Shown: positions 16,075 to 23,793 of the stretch, one piece after another | Layout of the letters: each line of letters begins with the position of its first letter | How positions within the stretch are numbered: position 1 is the stretch's first letter | DNA from: Bacillus benzoevorans | GTDB lineage: Bacteria > Bacillota > Bacilli > Bacillales > Cytobacillaceae | Direction of reading: 5' to 3' | NCBI RefSeq assembly: GCF_014207535.1 | Contig: NZ_JACHGK010000008.1 | Location: 62,001 to 126,000, forward strand | DNA length: 64,000 bases | The notes under the pieces: model-generated | What the model was told of the DNA's origin: nothing | The model's database searches: none | What the model saw: the letters and a program-made list of their open reading frames with translations, nothing else | Made by a program: the position numbers and the translations under genes

Positions 16075-17877
16075 GTGAAGATCCATATCGTACAGAAAGG
16101 GGATACTCTTTGGAAGATCGCCAAGAAGTACGGCGTAAATTTTGAAGAGCTGAAAAAAATGAATTCTCAGCTTAGTAACCCTGATATGATTATGCCCGGC
16201 ATGAAAATAAAAGTCCCAACAGGCGGCGGTATAAAGAAAGAAGCTCCAATTGGGGGAACCGGAACCAAAATCAACATGGGTTCAAAAAAGGAAATGCCGA
16301 AGAAAGAATATAAAAAAGAAATTCCAAAAGAAATTCCAAAAGAAATTCCAACAGAAATGGTACCACCAAAGGCGAACATACCACAAATGGAAAATATACC
16401 GTCAAAGGCAAATATACCGCCGAAGGCAAATATACCGTCAAAGGCAAATATACCGCCAAAGGCGAATATACCGCCAAAGGCGAATATACCGCCAAAGGCG
16501 AATATACCGCCAAAGGCAAACATACCGCCAAAGGCGAATATACCGTCAAAGGCAAACATACCGCCAAAAGCAAATATACCGCCAATGGAAAATATACCGT
16601 CAAAGAAGGCAAAACCAAAAAAGCCACATGTTCCAAAAATGCCAAAGGTGCCTGATATCAATAATTATTACTTAACAAATGTACATCACAATGAACCTAT
16701 AAATGTTCCGCCTCTAGCCCCAATTCCACTTCCAGCACAAAAGTTCCCAGAAAATCTGCCGCTTCCAGAGCCAGTAAATATTTCGCCACTACCGGAAATG
16801 CCAGTACAAGAACCAATAGGAGAGGAGTGCCCGCCTATGTATCCAATGATGCCCGCTTTTAACCCTTGTTTCGATCCATGTTATCCGATGATCCAGCCTT
16901 ATGCACAGGATCCATGTTATCCAATGATGCAGCCATACGCACAAGATCCGTGTTATCCGCAAGCGATGGCATATCCACAGGTGCAAGGAGTGCAGACGGC
17001 ACCGCAGCAAAATCTCGTGAATCAAGGATTTCCAATGAGCCAAACGATGCCGATGAACCAGGAAATGCCGATAAATCAGGGATTCCCAATGACTCACACG
17101 ATGCCAATGGGTCATGAAATGCCAATAGAGCAATCCATGCCGATTCATCAAACGATGCCAATGCATCAAAGTATGATGCCAGGTGCAGAATATCCAACTA
17201 TGTACGATGAATCTTCAGAAATTATGCCGCAAGTGAATCCAATTCAAGGACCAGGTGACTCAATGCCATATTTTGCAGCACAACACGCCGCCCCAGGCAT
17301 GCCATATTTTCCAGGGATGGGGGCTCCTGTTGAATCGCATGTTCAGGGAGTATCTGATCAATTTGAACAGCCGCCAATGGCGAATCTGCAGCCTAATATG
17401 CCCATGCAGCAGATGCCTGCCTATCAGCCGATGAAAAAGGACTGTGGCTGCGGCGGTCCAAAAACCGGAGGATATCCAGAAGGATTTGGAATGCAGCCAG
17501 GATTCCAGCCAGGATTCCAGCCAGGATTCCAGCCAGAATACCAGCCAGGGTTCCAGCCGGGCTACCAGCCAGGGTTCCAGCCGGGCTATCAGCCAGGATT
17601 CCAGCCGGGCTATCAGCCAGGGTTTCAGCCGGGCTATCAGCCAGGGTTCCAGCCGGGCTATCAGCCAGGGTTCCAGCCGGGCTATCAGCCAGGGTTTCAG
17701 CCGGGATACCAGCCAGGGTTTCAGCCGGGCTACCAGCCAGGGTTTCAGCCGGGCTACCAGCCGGGATTTCAGCCGGGATACCAGCCAGGGTTCCAGCCGG
17801 GATTCCAATCAGGATACCAGCCATGGGGAGACCCATTTAGACCCGAATTTGAAGAAGATGGTGAATTTGATAGTTAA
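16075..17877 (+). CDS. safA: Spore coat assembly protein SafA, with expanded repeats
   Basis: SafA is a spore coat/cortex-interface morphogenetic protein that recruits inner coat proteins. A LysM domain fills residues 1-45 (IVQKGDTLWKIAKKYGVNFEEL...). A low-complexity body follows: KEIP repeats near 80-92, 13 hexapeptides of IPPKAN type (97-174), a methionine-rich middle with DPCYPM and MPM/MPI units, a CGCGG patch, and 27 QPGF/QPGY tetrapeptides (474-581). The 600-residue length is far above the 387 of B. subtilis, mainly because of repeats. GTG 16075 has AGGAGGGG about 9 bases upstream. Flanking nadA and coat genes confirm the assignment. Confidence 0.93.
   Translation: MKIHIVQKGDTLWKIAKKYGVNFEELKKMNSQLSNPDMIMPGMKIKVPTGGGIKKEAPIGGTGTKINMGSKKEMPKKEYKKEIPKEIPKEIPTEMVPPKANIPQMENIPSKANIPPKANIPSKANIPPKANIPPKANIPPKANIPPKANIPPKANIPSKANIPPKANIPPMENIPSKKAKPKKPHVPKMPKVPDINNYYLTNVHHNEPINVPPLAPIPLPAQKFPENLPLPEPVNISPLPEMPVQEPIGEECPPMYPMMPAFNPCFDPCYPMIQPYAQDPCYPMMQPYAQDPCYPQAMAYPQVQGVQTAPQQNLVNQGFPMSQTMPMNQEMPINQGFPMTHTMPMGHEMPIEQSMPIHQTMPMHQSMMPGAEYPTMYDESSEIMPQVNPIQGPGDSMPYFAAQHAAPGMPYFPGMGAPVESHVQGVSDQFEQPPMANLQPNMPMQQMPAYQPMKKDCGCGGPKTGGYPEGFGMQPGFQPGFQPGFQPEYQPGFQPGYQPGFQPGYQPGFQPGYQPGFQPGYQPGFQPGYQPGFQPGYQPGFQPGYQPGFQPGYQPGFQPGYQPGFQPGYQPGFQPGFQSGYQPWGDPFRPEFEEDGEFDS
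16363..16596 (+). repeat. Tandem 18-bp repeat in safA (13 units)
   Basis: Thirteen in-frame 18-bp units encode PPKANI, PSKANI, PQMENI or PPMENI. Five consecutive central units encode PPKANI with almost no base differences. The near-identity at DNA level suggests recent slippage or unequal exchange. Confidence 0.97.
17494..17817 (+). repeat. Tandem 12-bp repeat in safA (27 units)
   Basis: Twenty-seven in-frame 12-bp units encode QPGF or QPGY (one QPEY, one QSGY), mostly alternating F and Y so that a 24-bp higher-order unit is visible. Third-position changes are few, pointing to recent amplification. Confidence 0.97.
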
Positions 17878-18838
17878 AAAAGGAGGAGACGATAGCAGCC
17901 AAAATCGTCTCCTCTTCTTTTTAAGAAAATCGCTCCCAGATAAAATTGAAGAGGTTATTCATATTAGAAGCCATGTTTATGAAGTTAAAAAAGCGGAAGG
18001 GAAAATGATTCTAAAAGGATTTCCATCCCTTCGTTCCTTAAAAATACAAGAGAGTTTTACCCGTTCACTGAAAAAAGAGGGATTTTGGCAAACCTACGAA
18101 TTCCTTTCCTTTTCCAAAGAGCCATTATATTTTGATAATCGGTATTATGGCTGTTTGGAATATATAGAACCGGGAAATCAGCCGTTCTATTATGATACGA
18201 AGCAGCAATGCCGGGAAGGCTTAGAGCTTTTAACGACTTTTCATCAAGCCACAACAAAACTTGTGGACAACTATCAGTCCTATTTGTCGGCCTTTACATT
18301 AAAAGATAAATGGCTGGCAAGATTTAAGCAGTTTAAAGAAAATGAGCGGCTCCTTTCCTTTTTTTTACCCCGGGATGTCATTCGTGATTTGTATTTCTGG
18401 GCCAATTGGTCTTTAAATGGTTTACTGCAGCATTGGGAATCCTTTACTCAATATCAAAATGTGATTTTACATGGGGATACAGCCTGCCATAATTTTTTGC
18501 GCACGGCGAATAACGATTTGTTTTTAATTGATTTTGATTTAATCAGCATTGGACCGGCGGTGAATGATTATTTACAATATGCTAATCGGATTCTTCCCTT
18601 ATTCAGTTGGAGTATGGATACATTGAAGAGTCATAGACAATTTCGCCCCTTTTTAAAGGAAAGCTTTTTCCTCTATGCGCTCGCTTTTCCAACGGATATC
18701 TTTCGTGAATGGAACCGCATGATTCGAGAACGGAAGTATCATGATCCACATCATGTTCGTCCGGTAATGGCATTAACCATGGACAAATATGAATACAGAA
18801 GCTTATTTATTCAGCAATTAGCCAGAACGCTGAAATAA
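17858..18838 (+). CDS. CotS/YsxE-family kinase-like spore coat protein
   Basis: A protein of about 326 residues with an aminoglycoside-phosphotransferase-like fold, related to the spore coat proteins CotS, YutH and YsxE. The catalytic-loop HGDTACHN (H205-N212) and metal-binding IDFD (224-227) are intact, so phosphotransfer activity is possible, though the substrate is unknown. No start codon exists between 17867 and 18005, and the N-lobe strand region IRSHVYEVKKAEGKMILKGF must be included. The start therefore has to be ATG 17858 (or GTG 17861 / TTG 17867), overlapping the end of safA. That places a terminator hairpin in codons 9-21. Function is inferred from family and the coat-gene context. 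Confidence 0.82.
   Translation: MVNLIVKKGGDDSSQNRLLFFLRKSLPDKIEEVIHIRSHVYEVKKAEGKMILKGFPSLRSLKIQESFTRSLKKEGFWQTYEFLSFSKEPLYFDNRYYGCLEYIEPGNQPFYYDTKQQCREGLELLTTFHQATTKLVDNYQSYLSAFTLKDKWLARFKQFKENERLLSFFLPRDVIRDLYFWANWSLNGLLQHWESFTQYQNVILHGDTACHNFLRTANNDLFLIDFDLISIGPAVNDYLQYANRILPLFSWSMDTLKSHRQFRPFLKESFFLYALAFPTDIFREWNRMIRERKYHDPHHVRPVMALTMDKYEYRSLFIQQLARTLK
17883..17920 (+). terminator. Strong terminator hairpin after safA, inside the next gene
   Basis: GAGGAGACGAT and ATCGTCTCCTC form an 11-bp perfect stem with a 10-base loop, followed by TTCTTTTT. It starts six bases after the safA stop and lies within the first codons of the following kinase-like gene. Confidence 0.85.
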
Positions 18839-18988
18839 TGGATGGGGTTTATTGACAGAATGAAAATTGCGACTGCCTCACAACTTAATAATGAGCATGG
18901 AACCCTTTTTCATGAGCGATTGTACCAATAGGAACCATCATCAAGAGAAGGCTGCATGCTTATTATATGGAGAGAGGGGTAATAAGAT

Positions 18989-19729
18989 TTGCGGCAGTTT
19001 TTGAAAAAGTCATCGATATTCGCTGCGTTAGTGATTGCTCTTACAGGCTGCAACACAAATGATGAAACCGCTTTGCAGGATAAACGAACTGACAGAACGA
19101 TGCCAATCGGTTATTATTCAAACGAAAATCATGAAAACAACGGTGGCAATGCGATTATTTTGGAAGGTTCTGATAACGATGGACCGGCAGTTGAAATGTT
19201 GGATCATACGTTGGGGAAAGAGAGCGAAAATAACCGAAGAGTGATGCGATCCAGTAATTCAGATTCAGAATCAAACTCGTTGGCCCCAGTGGACAATCGG
19301 AATAATCAACGAAGTGTAAAGCCTTTAATCGGGCGGAGTGACATCAACTATCATGGTCATTTAAGTAATGCAGATAGGATACAGCGTCAAAGCTATTATG
19401 AAGGCTATGAAGGGAAATTTGCTGAAAGAGTCACAACCGCGGTTATGGGGGTGCAAAATGTAAAGGATGCCCGAACGATCGTTTATGGGAAAAATGTCAT
19501 CATCGGTGTCCAGTTGGCTAATGGAAATCTTGCCGAGGAAACAAAGAAAAATATCCAACAGGCAGTACAGCGCCATGTTGATGGCAGGACGGTTTATTAT
19601 GTAACAAATGAAAGCCGTTTTAATGCCCTGAAAGCAATGGACAATGACTTAAAAAATGGCGTTAGCAGGGAACAAATGAATACGGACATTGAAAAATTAA
19701 TCCGTTTGCTGAACCAGCGTGGTCAATAA
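18989..19729 (+). CDS. coxA: YhcN/YlaJ-family sporulation lipoprotein (CoxA-like)
   Basis: A 246-residue lipoprotein with an N-terminal signal peptide ending in LTGC (lipidated Cys21). A polar, asparagine-rich spacer follows, then a YhcN/YlaJ-type domain from about 120 (ADRIQRQSYYEGYEGKFAER...VYGKNVIIGVQL). It occupies the place of B. subtilis coxA, a cortex-associated protein encoded after safA, but is longer. The TTG start has GAGGGG upstream. The role in cortex or germination is inferred from the family; the symbol is by synteny. Confidence 0.8.
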   Translation: MRQFLKKSSIFAALVIALTGCNTNDETALQDKRTDRTMPIGYYSNENHENNGGNAIILEGSDNDGPAVEMLDHTLGKESENNRRVMRSSNSDSESNSLAPVDNRNNQRSVKPLIGRSDINYHGHLSNADRIQRQSYYEGYEGKFAERVTTAVMGVQNVKDARTIVYGKNVIIGVQLANGNLAEETKKNIQQAVQRHVDGRTVYYVTNESRFNALKAMDNDLKNGVSREQMNTDIEKLIRLLNQRGQ

Positions 19730-19748
19730 ATTCTTTCATTTTATACAG

Positions 19749-19779
19749 CAGCATATCTTTTGGGATATGCTGTTTTTTT
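19749..19779 (+). terminator. Intrinsic terminator after the coxA-like gene
   Basis: CAGCATATC/GATATGCTG is a 9-bp perfect stem followed by seven T. Confidence 0.92.
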
Positions 19780-19921
19780 GATTCAGCCATTTTATCGGAA
19801 GAAATTAGAAGTTTTCATTTTACGAGAAATTGTAAGGATAAATAAGAATGATAAGGTGAAAATATGAATGAGCTAGATCCTGAAAGCTATGAAATAATTT
19901 TTAGAAAAGAGGTGATTATCT

Positions 19922-20473
19922 ATGCAATACAATCTATTATTTCGGGTGATACCTTTATTTGTAGTTGTATGGGTGATCAATCTTGCCGGATTTTCTCTAG
20001 CGGATGGAATAGAGAAAGGATATACGAGAGGTTTCGTAAAAGAAGGTCAAAAGCTGCCGGTAGAACTAGATGTCATGTTAAAATGTGAATACTTAGACGG
20101 GGAAATCAGCGAAGAAGCAGTCAGAGAGACGATTTACAGTTATGAAAACTTTTGGGCTAAATTCGATGAATGGCAATTTGTCGGTATGGAGAATGATAGA
20201 ATGGTTTTTCAAAAAAAAGTCGATGATATTTCACCCTTATTAAAAACGAACGGATATTTTGGTGTTACGGAGGACGGCATTCTGACTATCTTTAATGGCA
20301 GACCGTATAAATCAAATATTATTCATTCGTTCTTCCAAATTGATGTCGGGAAATTGGAAAGCAGAAAAAGAGAGGAATTATTAAAAGGTATCCCAATTAA
20401 AACAAAGGACCGGTATGTTAAAGTATTAGAGACCTTTAAATCATATACGTTGGAGGAAATGGAAGCGCGATAA
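19922..20473 (+). CDS. bofC: BofC, forespore regulator of pro-sigma-K processing
   Basis: BofC is secreted into the intermembrane space of the sporangium and restrains the signalling protease SpoIVB, thereby delaying SpoIVFB activation. The 183-residue protein has a hydrophobic N-terminal export signal. The conserved core includes VDDISPLLKTNGYFGV, FNGRP, IHSFFQIDV and LLKGIPIKT, matching B. subtilis BofC. The ATG follows AGAGGTG. It is separated from the coxA-like gene by a terminator, and a terminator follows it. Confidence 0.93.
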   Translation: MQYNLLFRVIPLFVVVWVINLAGFSLADGIEKGYTRGFVKEGQKLPVELDVMLKCEYLDGEISEEAVRETIYSYENFWAKFDEWQFVGMENDRMVFQKKVDDISPLLKTNGYFGVTEDGILTIFNGRPYKSNIIHSFFQIDVGKLESRKREELLKGIPIKTKDRYVKVLETFKSYTLEEMEAR

Positions 20474-20499
20474 AGAACCTTGTGTCAGGTTCTTTTTTT
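20473..20499 (+). terminator. Intrinsic terminator after bofC
   Basis: AAGAACC/GGTTCTT is a 7-bp stem with an 8-base loop and a T run. It overlaps the last base of the bofC stop. Confidence 0.85.
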
Positions 20500-20535
20500 C
20501 TGTTTGTTTAAATGTCAATGTTGATATTTATTCCC

Positions 20536-20730
20536 TTGTTGATTGGAGTGGAAGGCACGAAGACTCCTCCGAAAATGCTGCGCATTTTCATCGTGCGTGG
20601 GCGGATTCGAGGAAGCTTATTCAATGTCCTGCGGGAACAGCGAGACAGACGAGACCCCGCAGGCACGAAGTGGCGAGGAGGCTCGGCGGTCGCCCGCGGA
20701 AAGCGAAGTGCCTGGAACGGAAATCAACAA
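20536..20730. repeat. Palindromic intergenic repeat element (about 195 bp)
   Basis: This GC-rich block sits in an otherwise AT-rich 380-bp gap between bofC and ruvA. Its 23-bp ends are inverted (TTGTTGATT...AGGCAC against GTGCCT...AATCAACAA, 17 of 23 matching). Inside are further self-complementary words: CCTGCGGG with CCCGCAGG, GACTCCT with AGGAGGCTC, and GAAAATGC with GCATTTTC. It resembles the dispersed palindromic elements common between Bacillaceae genes. It has no credible ribosome site or gene. Only one copy is in the window. Confidence 0.7.
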
Positions 20731-20853
20731 CCAATTTTAATAGAGCCTTTCTATTAAGGAAGGTTAGGAATAATAAGATAATTGTAACATTTCCCTTATT
20801 CGGCAATGTATTGTATGATAAAATGATGTACAGCGATTAAGGGAGAGAGGATA

Positions 20854-21465
20854 TTGTATGAGTTTATAAAGGGAACGGTTCAATATATTGGACCTGAATA
20901 TATTGTCATTGAAAATAATGGAATTGGCTATCAAGTTGCTACGCCAAATCCATTCAGCTATACGAAGCAATTTGGGCAGGAGATCACGATCTATACCTAT
21001 ACATATGTCAGAGAAGATATTCTTGCTTTATACGGTTTTCAATCACGGGAAGAAAAAATGCTGTTTCTAAAGCTGTTAAATGTATCGGGGATTGGTCCTA
21101 AAGGGGCATTGGCGATTCTAGCTTACGGAGAACCGCAGCAAGTGGTACAGGCCATCGAAAACGAGGATGAAGCGTTCCTTGTAAAATTCCCGGGTGTGGG
21201 CAAAAAAACGGCACGGCAAATGATTCTCGATTTAAAAGGGAAGCTGCCGGATGTGCTGCCGGACTTTTTCCCTGATTTATTTCATCCGGAATTGGAAGCA
21301 GGTAACCCTCGTCAGCACGCAGAATTCGAAGAAGCGATTCTGGCATTAAAAGCCCTTGGTTACTCTGAAAAGGAAATTAAAAAAATCTCAGCAGAGTTAA
21401 GCAGAGAAGAAATGACAACGGATCAATACATTCGCAAAGGGCTCCAATTGCTGCTTCGAGCGTAA
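20854..21465 (+). CDS. ruvA: Holliday junction helicase subunit RuvA
   Basis: RuvA tetramers bind Holliday junctions and load RuvB. The N-terminal OB fold starts YEFIKGTVQYIGPEYIVIENNGIGYQV. Two helix-hairpin-helix motifs follow, LNVSGIGPKGA (about 74-84) and FPGVGKKTA (about 108-116), and the C-terminal domain III contacts RuvB. The TTG start follows GGGAGAGAGG. The 203-residue length is normal. ruvB follows after 32 bp. Confidence 0.97.
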   Translation: MYEFIKGTVQYIGPEYIVIENNGIGYQVATPNPFSYTKQFGQEITIYTYTYVREDILALYGFQSREEKMLFLKLLNVSGIGPKGALAILAYGEPQQVVQAIENEDEAFLVKFPGVGKKTARQMILDLKGKLPDVLPDFFPDLFHPELEAGNPRQHAEFEEAILALKALGYSEKEIKKISAELSREEMTTDQYIRKGLQLLLRA

Positions 21466-21497
21466 AAATTTGCTTGATTAGCCGGAGGTGAAAATGA

Positions 21498-22499
21498 ATG
21501 GAAGAACGTATTATTTCAAGTGAGGCCGATATAGGCGAGTTATCATTTGAATCCAGTCTCCGTCCGCAGAGATTGCAGCAATATATCGGACAGGATAAAG
21601 TGAAGGAAAATCTGTCTGTCTTTATTGAAGCAGCTAAGCTCCGTCAGGAAACACTGGATCATGTGCTGCTCTACGGTCCGCCGGGCCTGGGGAAAACAAC
21701 CCTGGCTTCTATCATTGCAAATGAAATGAACGTCCATATCAGGACAACAGCCGGGCCCGCTATCGAACGAACGGGTGACCTGGCGGCGATTTTATCATCT
21801 TTACAACCGGGTGATGTATTGTTTATTGATGAAATTCACCGTTTGCCTCGTGCGATAGAGGAAGTGCTGTATCCGGCAATGGAAGATTTTTGTCTTGATA
21901 TTGTGATCGGAAAAGGTCCGAGTGCCCGTTCCATCCGCCTTGATTTGCCTCCATTTACTTTAGTAGGTGCAACCACCAGAGCAGGGGCTTTATCTGCTCC
22001 ATTACGCGATCGTTTTGGTGTGCATTGCCGCCTGGAATACTATACGAAGGAGCAGCTAGAGGAGATTGTGATCCGGACTTCTGATGTATTGGAAACGGAA
22101 ATCGACCAATCTGCTGCAGTCGAAATAGCCGGGCGTTCCCGCGGGACACCGCGGATTGCCAACAGGCTGTTAAAAAGAGTGCGGGATTTTGCTCAGGTGC
22201 GGGGAAATGGGTTTATTGATATGGAGATAGCCCGTAAATCCCTTGAGCTTTTGCAGGTAGACCGTTTAGGATTAGACCATATTGACCATAAATTACTAAT
22301 AGCGATCATCGATCGTTTTCGCGGCGGTCCGGCAGGGCTGGAAACGATAGCGGCTACTATTGGTGAAGAAGCTGCTACGATTGAAGATGTCTATGAACCC
22401 TATTTGCTGCAAATTGGTTTTTTACAGCGGACACCAAGAGGCAGAATCGTTACGGACCTTGCCTATCGTCATTTAGGGCGGGAGGTGCCTGGGAAGTGA
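21498..22499 (+). CDS. ruvB: Holliday junction helicase ATPase RuvB
   Basis: RuvB is the hexameric AAA+ motor for branch migration. Walker A is GPPGLGKTT near residue 56 and Walker B is LFIDEIHRLPR near 106. A C-terminal winged helix includes FLQRTPRGR. The protein has 333 residues. The ATG follows GGAGGTGAAAATGA. The last codons overlap the start of the next small gene. Confidence 0.98.
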   Translation: MEERIISSEADIGELSFESSLRPQRLQQYIGQDKVKENLSVFIEAAKLRQETLDHVLLYGPPGLGKTTLASIIANEMNVHIRTTAGPAIERTGDLAAILSSLQPGDVLFIDEIHRLPRAIEEVLYPAMEDFCLDIVIGKGPSARSIRLDLPPFTLVGATTRAGALSAPLRDRFGVHCRLEYYTKEQLEEIVIRTSDVLETEIDQSAAVEIAGRSRGTPRIANRLLKRVRDFAQVRGNGFIDMEIARKSLELLQVDRLGLDHIDHKLLIAIIDRFRGGPAGLETIAATIGEEAATIEDVYEPYLLQIGFLQRTPRGRIVTDLAYRHLGREVPGK

Positions 22500-22702
22500 C
22501 GGGAATGGCCAAATTGCTTATGATCGTCGGTGCTGTCCTTTTTATTATTGGTTTTCTTATGCAATTTATCCATATTGGCAAGCTGCCAGGGGATATTGTC
22601 ATTAAAAAAGGGAATGCAACCTTTTATTTTCCGATTATGACGTCGATTATTTTAAGTATTGTGCTATCTTTGATTTTTTATTTTATTGGGAAATTTCGTT
22701 AA
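22496..22702 (+). CDS. DUF2905 family small membrane protein
   Basis: A 68-residue protein with two membrane helices (about 5-28 and 45-65) joined by a loop containing GKLPGDIVIKKGN, the DUF2905 signature. GTG 22496 overlaps the ruvB stop; ATG 22505 is the alternative. The function is unknown. It is conserved between ruvB and queA in bacilli. Confidence 0.85.
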   Translation: MTGMAKLLMIVGAVLFIIGFLMQFIHIGKLPGDIVIKKGNATFYFPIMTSIILSIVLSLIFYFIGKFR

Positions 22703-22722
22703 TAGATTGGGTGACAAACAGC

Positions 22723-23751
22723 ATGAAAGTAGATTTATTTGATTTTCACTTACCAGATGAACTGATTGCGCAAACGCCGCTGGCAGACCGTTCAAGCAGC
22801 AGGCTGATGGTGCTGCGGAAAAAGACCGGTCAGATTGAGCATGATATTTTTAAAAATATTAGAACCTATATACAGCCGGGTGACTGCCTTGTCCTGAATG
22901 ATACCAAGGTGCTTCCGGCCCGGTTGTTTGGCGAAAAAGAAGATACGGGAGCAAAAATTGAAGTGCTGCTGTTGAAACAAATGGAGGGCGATACATGGGA
23001 AACCTTGGTGAAGCCGGCGAAGCGGATAAAAAAGGGAACGAAAATCCATTTCGGCAATGGGCTGTTAGCGGCCGTTTGTACGGAGGAATTAGAGCATGGC
23101 GGTCGGATTTTCGATTTTCAATATGAGGGTATTTTCTATGAAGTGCTTGACAAGCTTGGCGAAATGCCGCTGCCGCCGTATATTAAGGAGCAGCTGGAGG
23201 ATAAGGAACGCTATCAGACTGTTTATGCCAGGGAGCGCGGCTCTGCTGCTGCGCCGACGGCAGGGCTGCATTTTACCGAAGAATTGCTGCAGGAAATAAA
23301 AGAAGCCGGAATTAGCATTGCTTTTATTACCCTTCATGTCGGTTTAGGAACATTCCGCCCTGTCAGTGTCGATGATATTGACAAGCACGAAATGCACTCG
23401 GAATTTTATCAAATGACAGCCGGCACTGCGCATATGTTGAATGAGACAAGAGAAAAAGGCGGAAGGATTATTTCTGTTGGCACGACTTCGACCCGGACAC
23501 TTGAAACGATAGCATCCGCGTGCAGCGGTCATTTTAAGGAAATGAGCGGCTGGACGGATATCTTTATTTATCCGGGATACGAGTTTAAGGCGATTGATGG
23601 CATGATTACAAATTTTCATTTGCCCAAATCAACGCTGATTATGCTGGTCAGCTCCTTAGCGGGCAGGGAATCGGTCCTTCATGCATATGAGACCGCTGTG
23701 GGCGAAAAATATCGTTTCTTTAGCTTCGGCGATGCGATGCTCATTATTTAA
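22723..23751 (+). CDS. queA: S-adenosylmethionine:tRNA ribosyltransferase-isomerase QueA
   Basis: QueA transfers the ribosyl group of SAM to preQ1-tRNA, giving epoxyqueuosine. Characteristic segments are FDFHLPDELIAQTPL, ARLFGEK, RGSAAAPTAGLHFT and TNFHLPKSTL. The 342-residue length is normal. ATG 22723 yields the usual MKVDLFDF start with GGGTGA upstream; GTG 22711 lies in that ribosome site. It is followed by tgt, the previous enzyme of the queuosine pathway. Confidence 0.97.
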   Translation: MKVDLFDFHLPDELIAQTPLADRSSSRLMVLRKKTGQIEHDIFKNIRTYIQPGDCLVLNDTKVLPARLFGEKEDTGAKIEVLLLKQMEGDTWETLVKPAKRIKKGTKIHFGNGLLAAVCTEELEHGGRIFDFQYEGIFYEVLDKLGEMPLPPYIKEQLEDKERYQTVYARERGSAAAPTAGLHFTEELLQEIKEAGISIAFITLHVGLGTFRPVSVDDIDKHEMHSEFYQMTAGTAHMLNETREKGGRIISVGTTSTRTLETIASACSGHFKEMSGWTDIFIYPGYEFKAIDGMITNFHLPKSTLIMLVSSLAGRESVLHAYETAVGEKYRFFSFGDAMLII

Positions 23752-23793
23752 GCAAATTTTTTAAAAGATTAAGACAAGAAGGAGAAATTTTCA

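Noticed and set aside
16167..16661. Long open frames on both strands and other frames over the safA repeats
   Set aside because: They are periodic by-products of the 18-bp repeat, have no ribosome site, and lie opposite a clear LysM coat gene.
16363..17817. Possible CRISPR array because of regular short repeats
   Set aside because: Repeats of 18 and 12 bp are directly adjacent without spacers, are multiples of three and in frame, and no cas genes are nearby.
17444..18838. A 464-codon open frame that appears to be one long protein
   Set aside because: The first 138 codons are a shifted reading of the safA QPGF/QPGY repeat (giving SQGSSRA-like repeats). Only the part from about 17858 onward is a real gene.
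20512..20757. Two short open frames in the bofC-ruvA gap
   Set aside because: They lie within the GC-rich palindromic element, have no ribosome site and low-complexity Arg/Gly-rich products.
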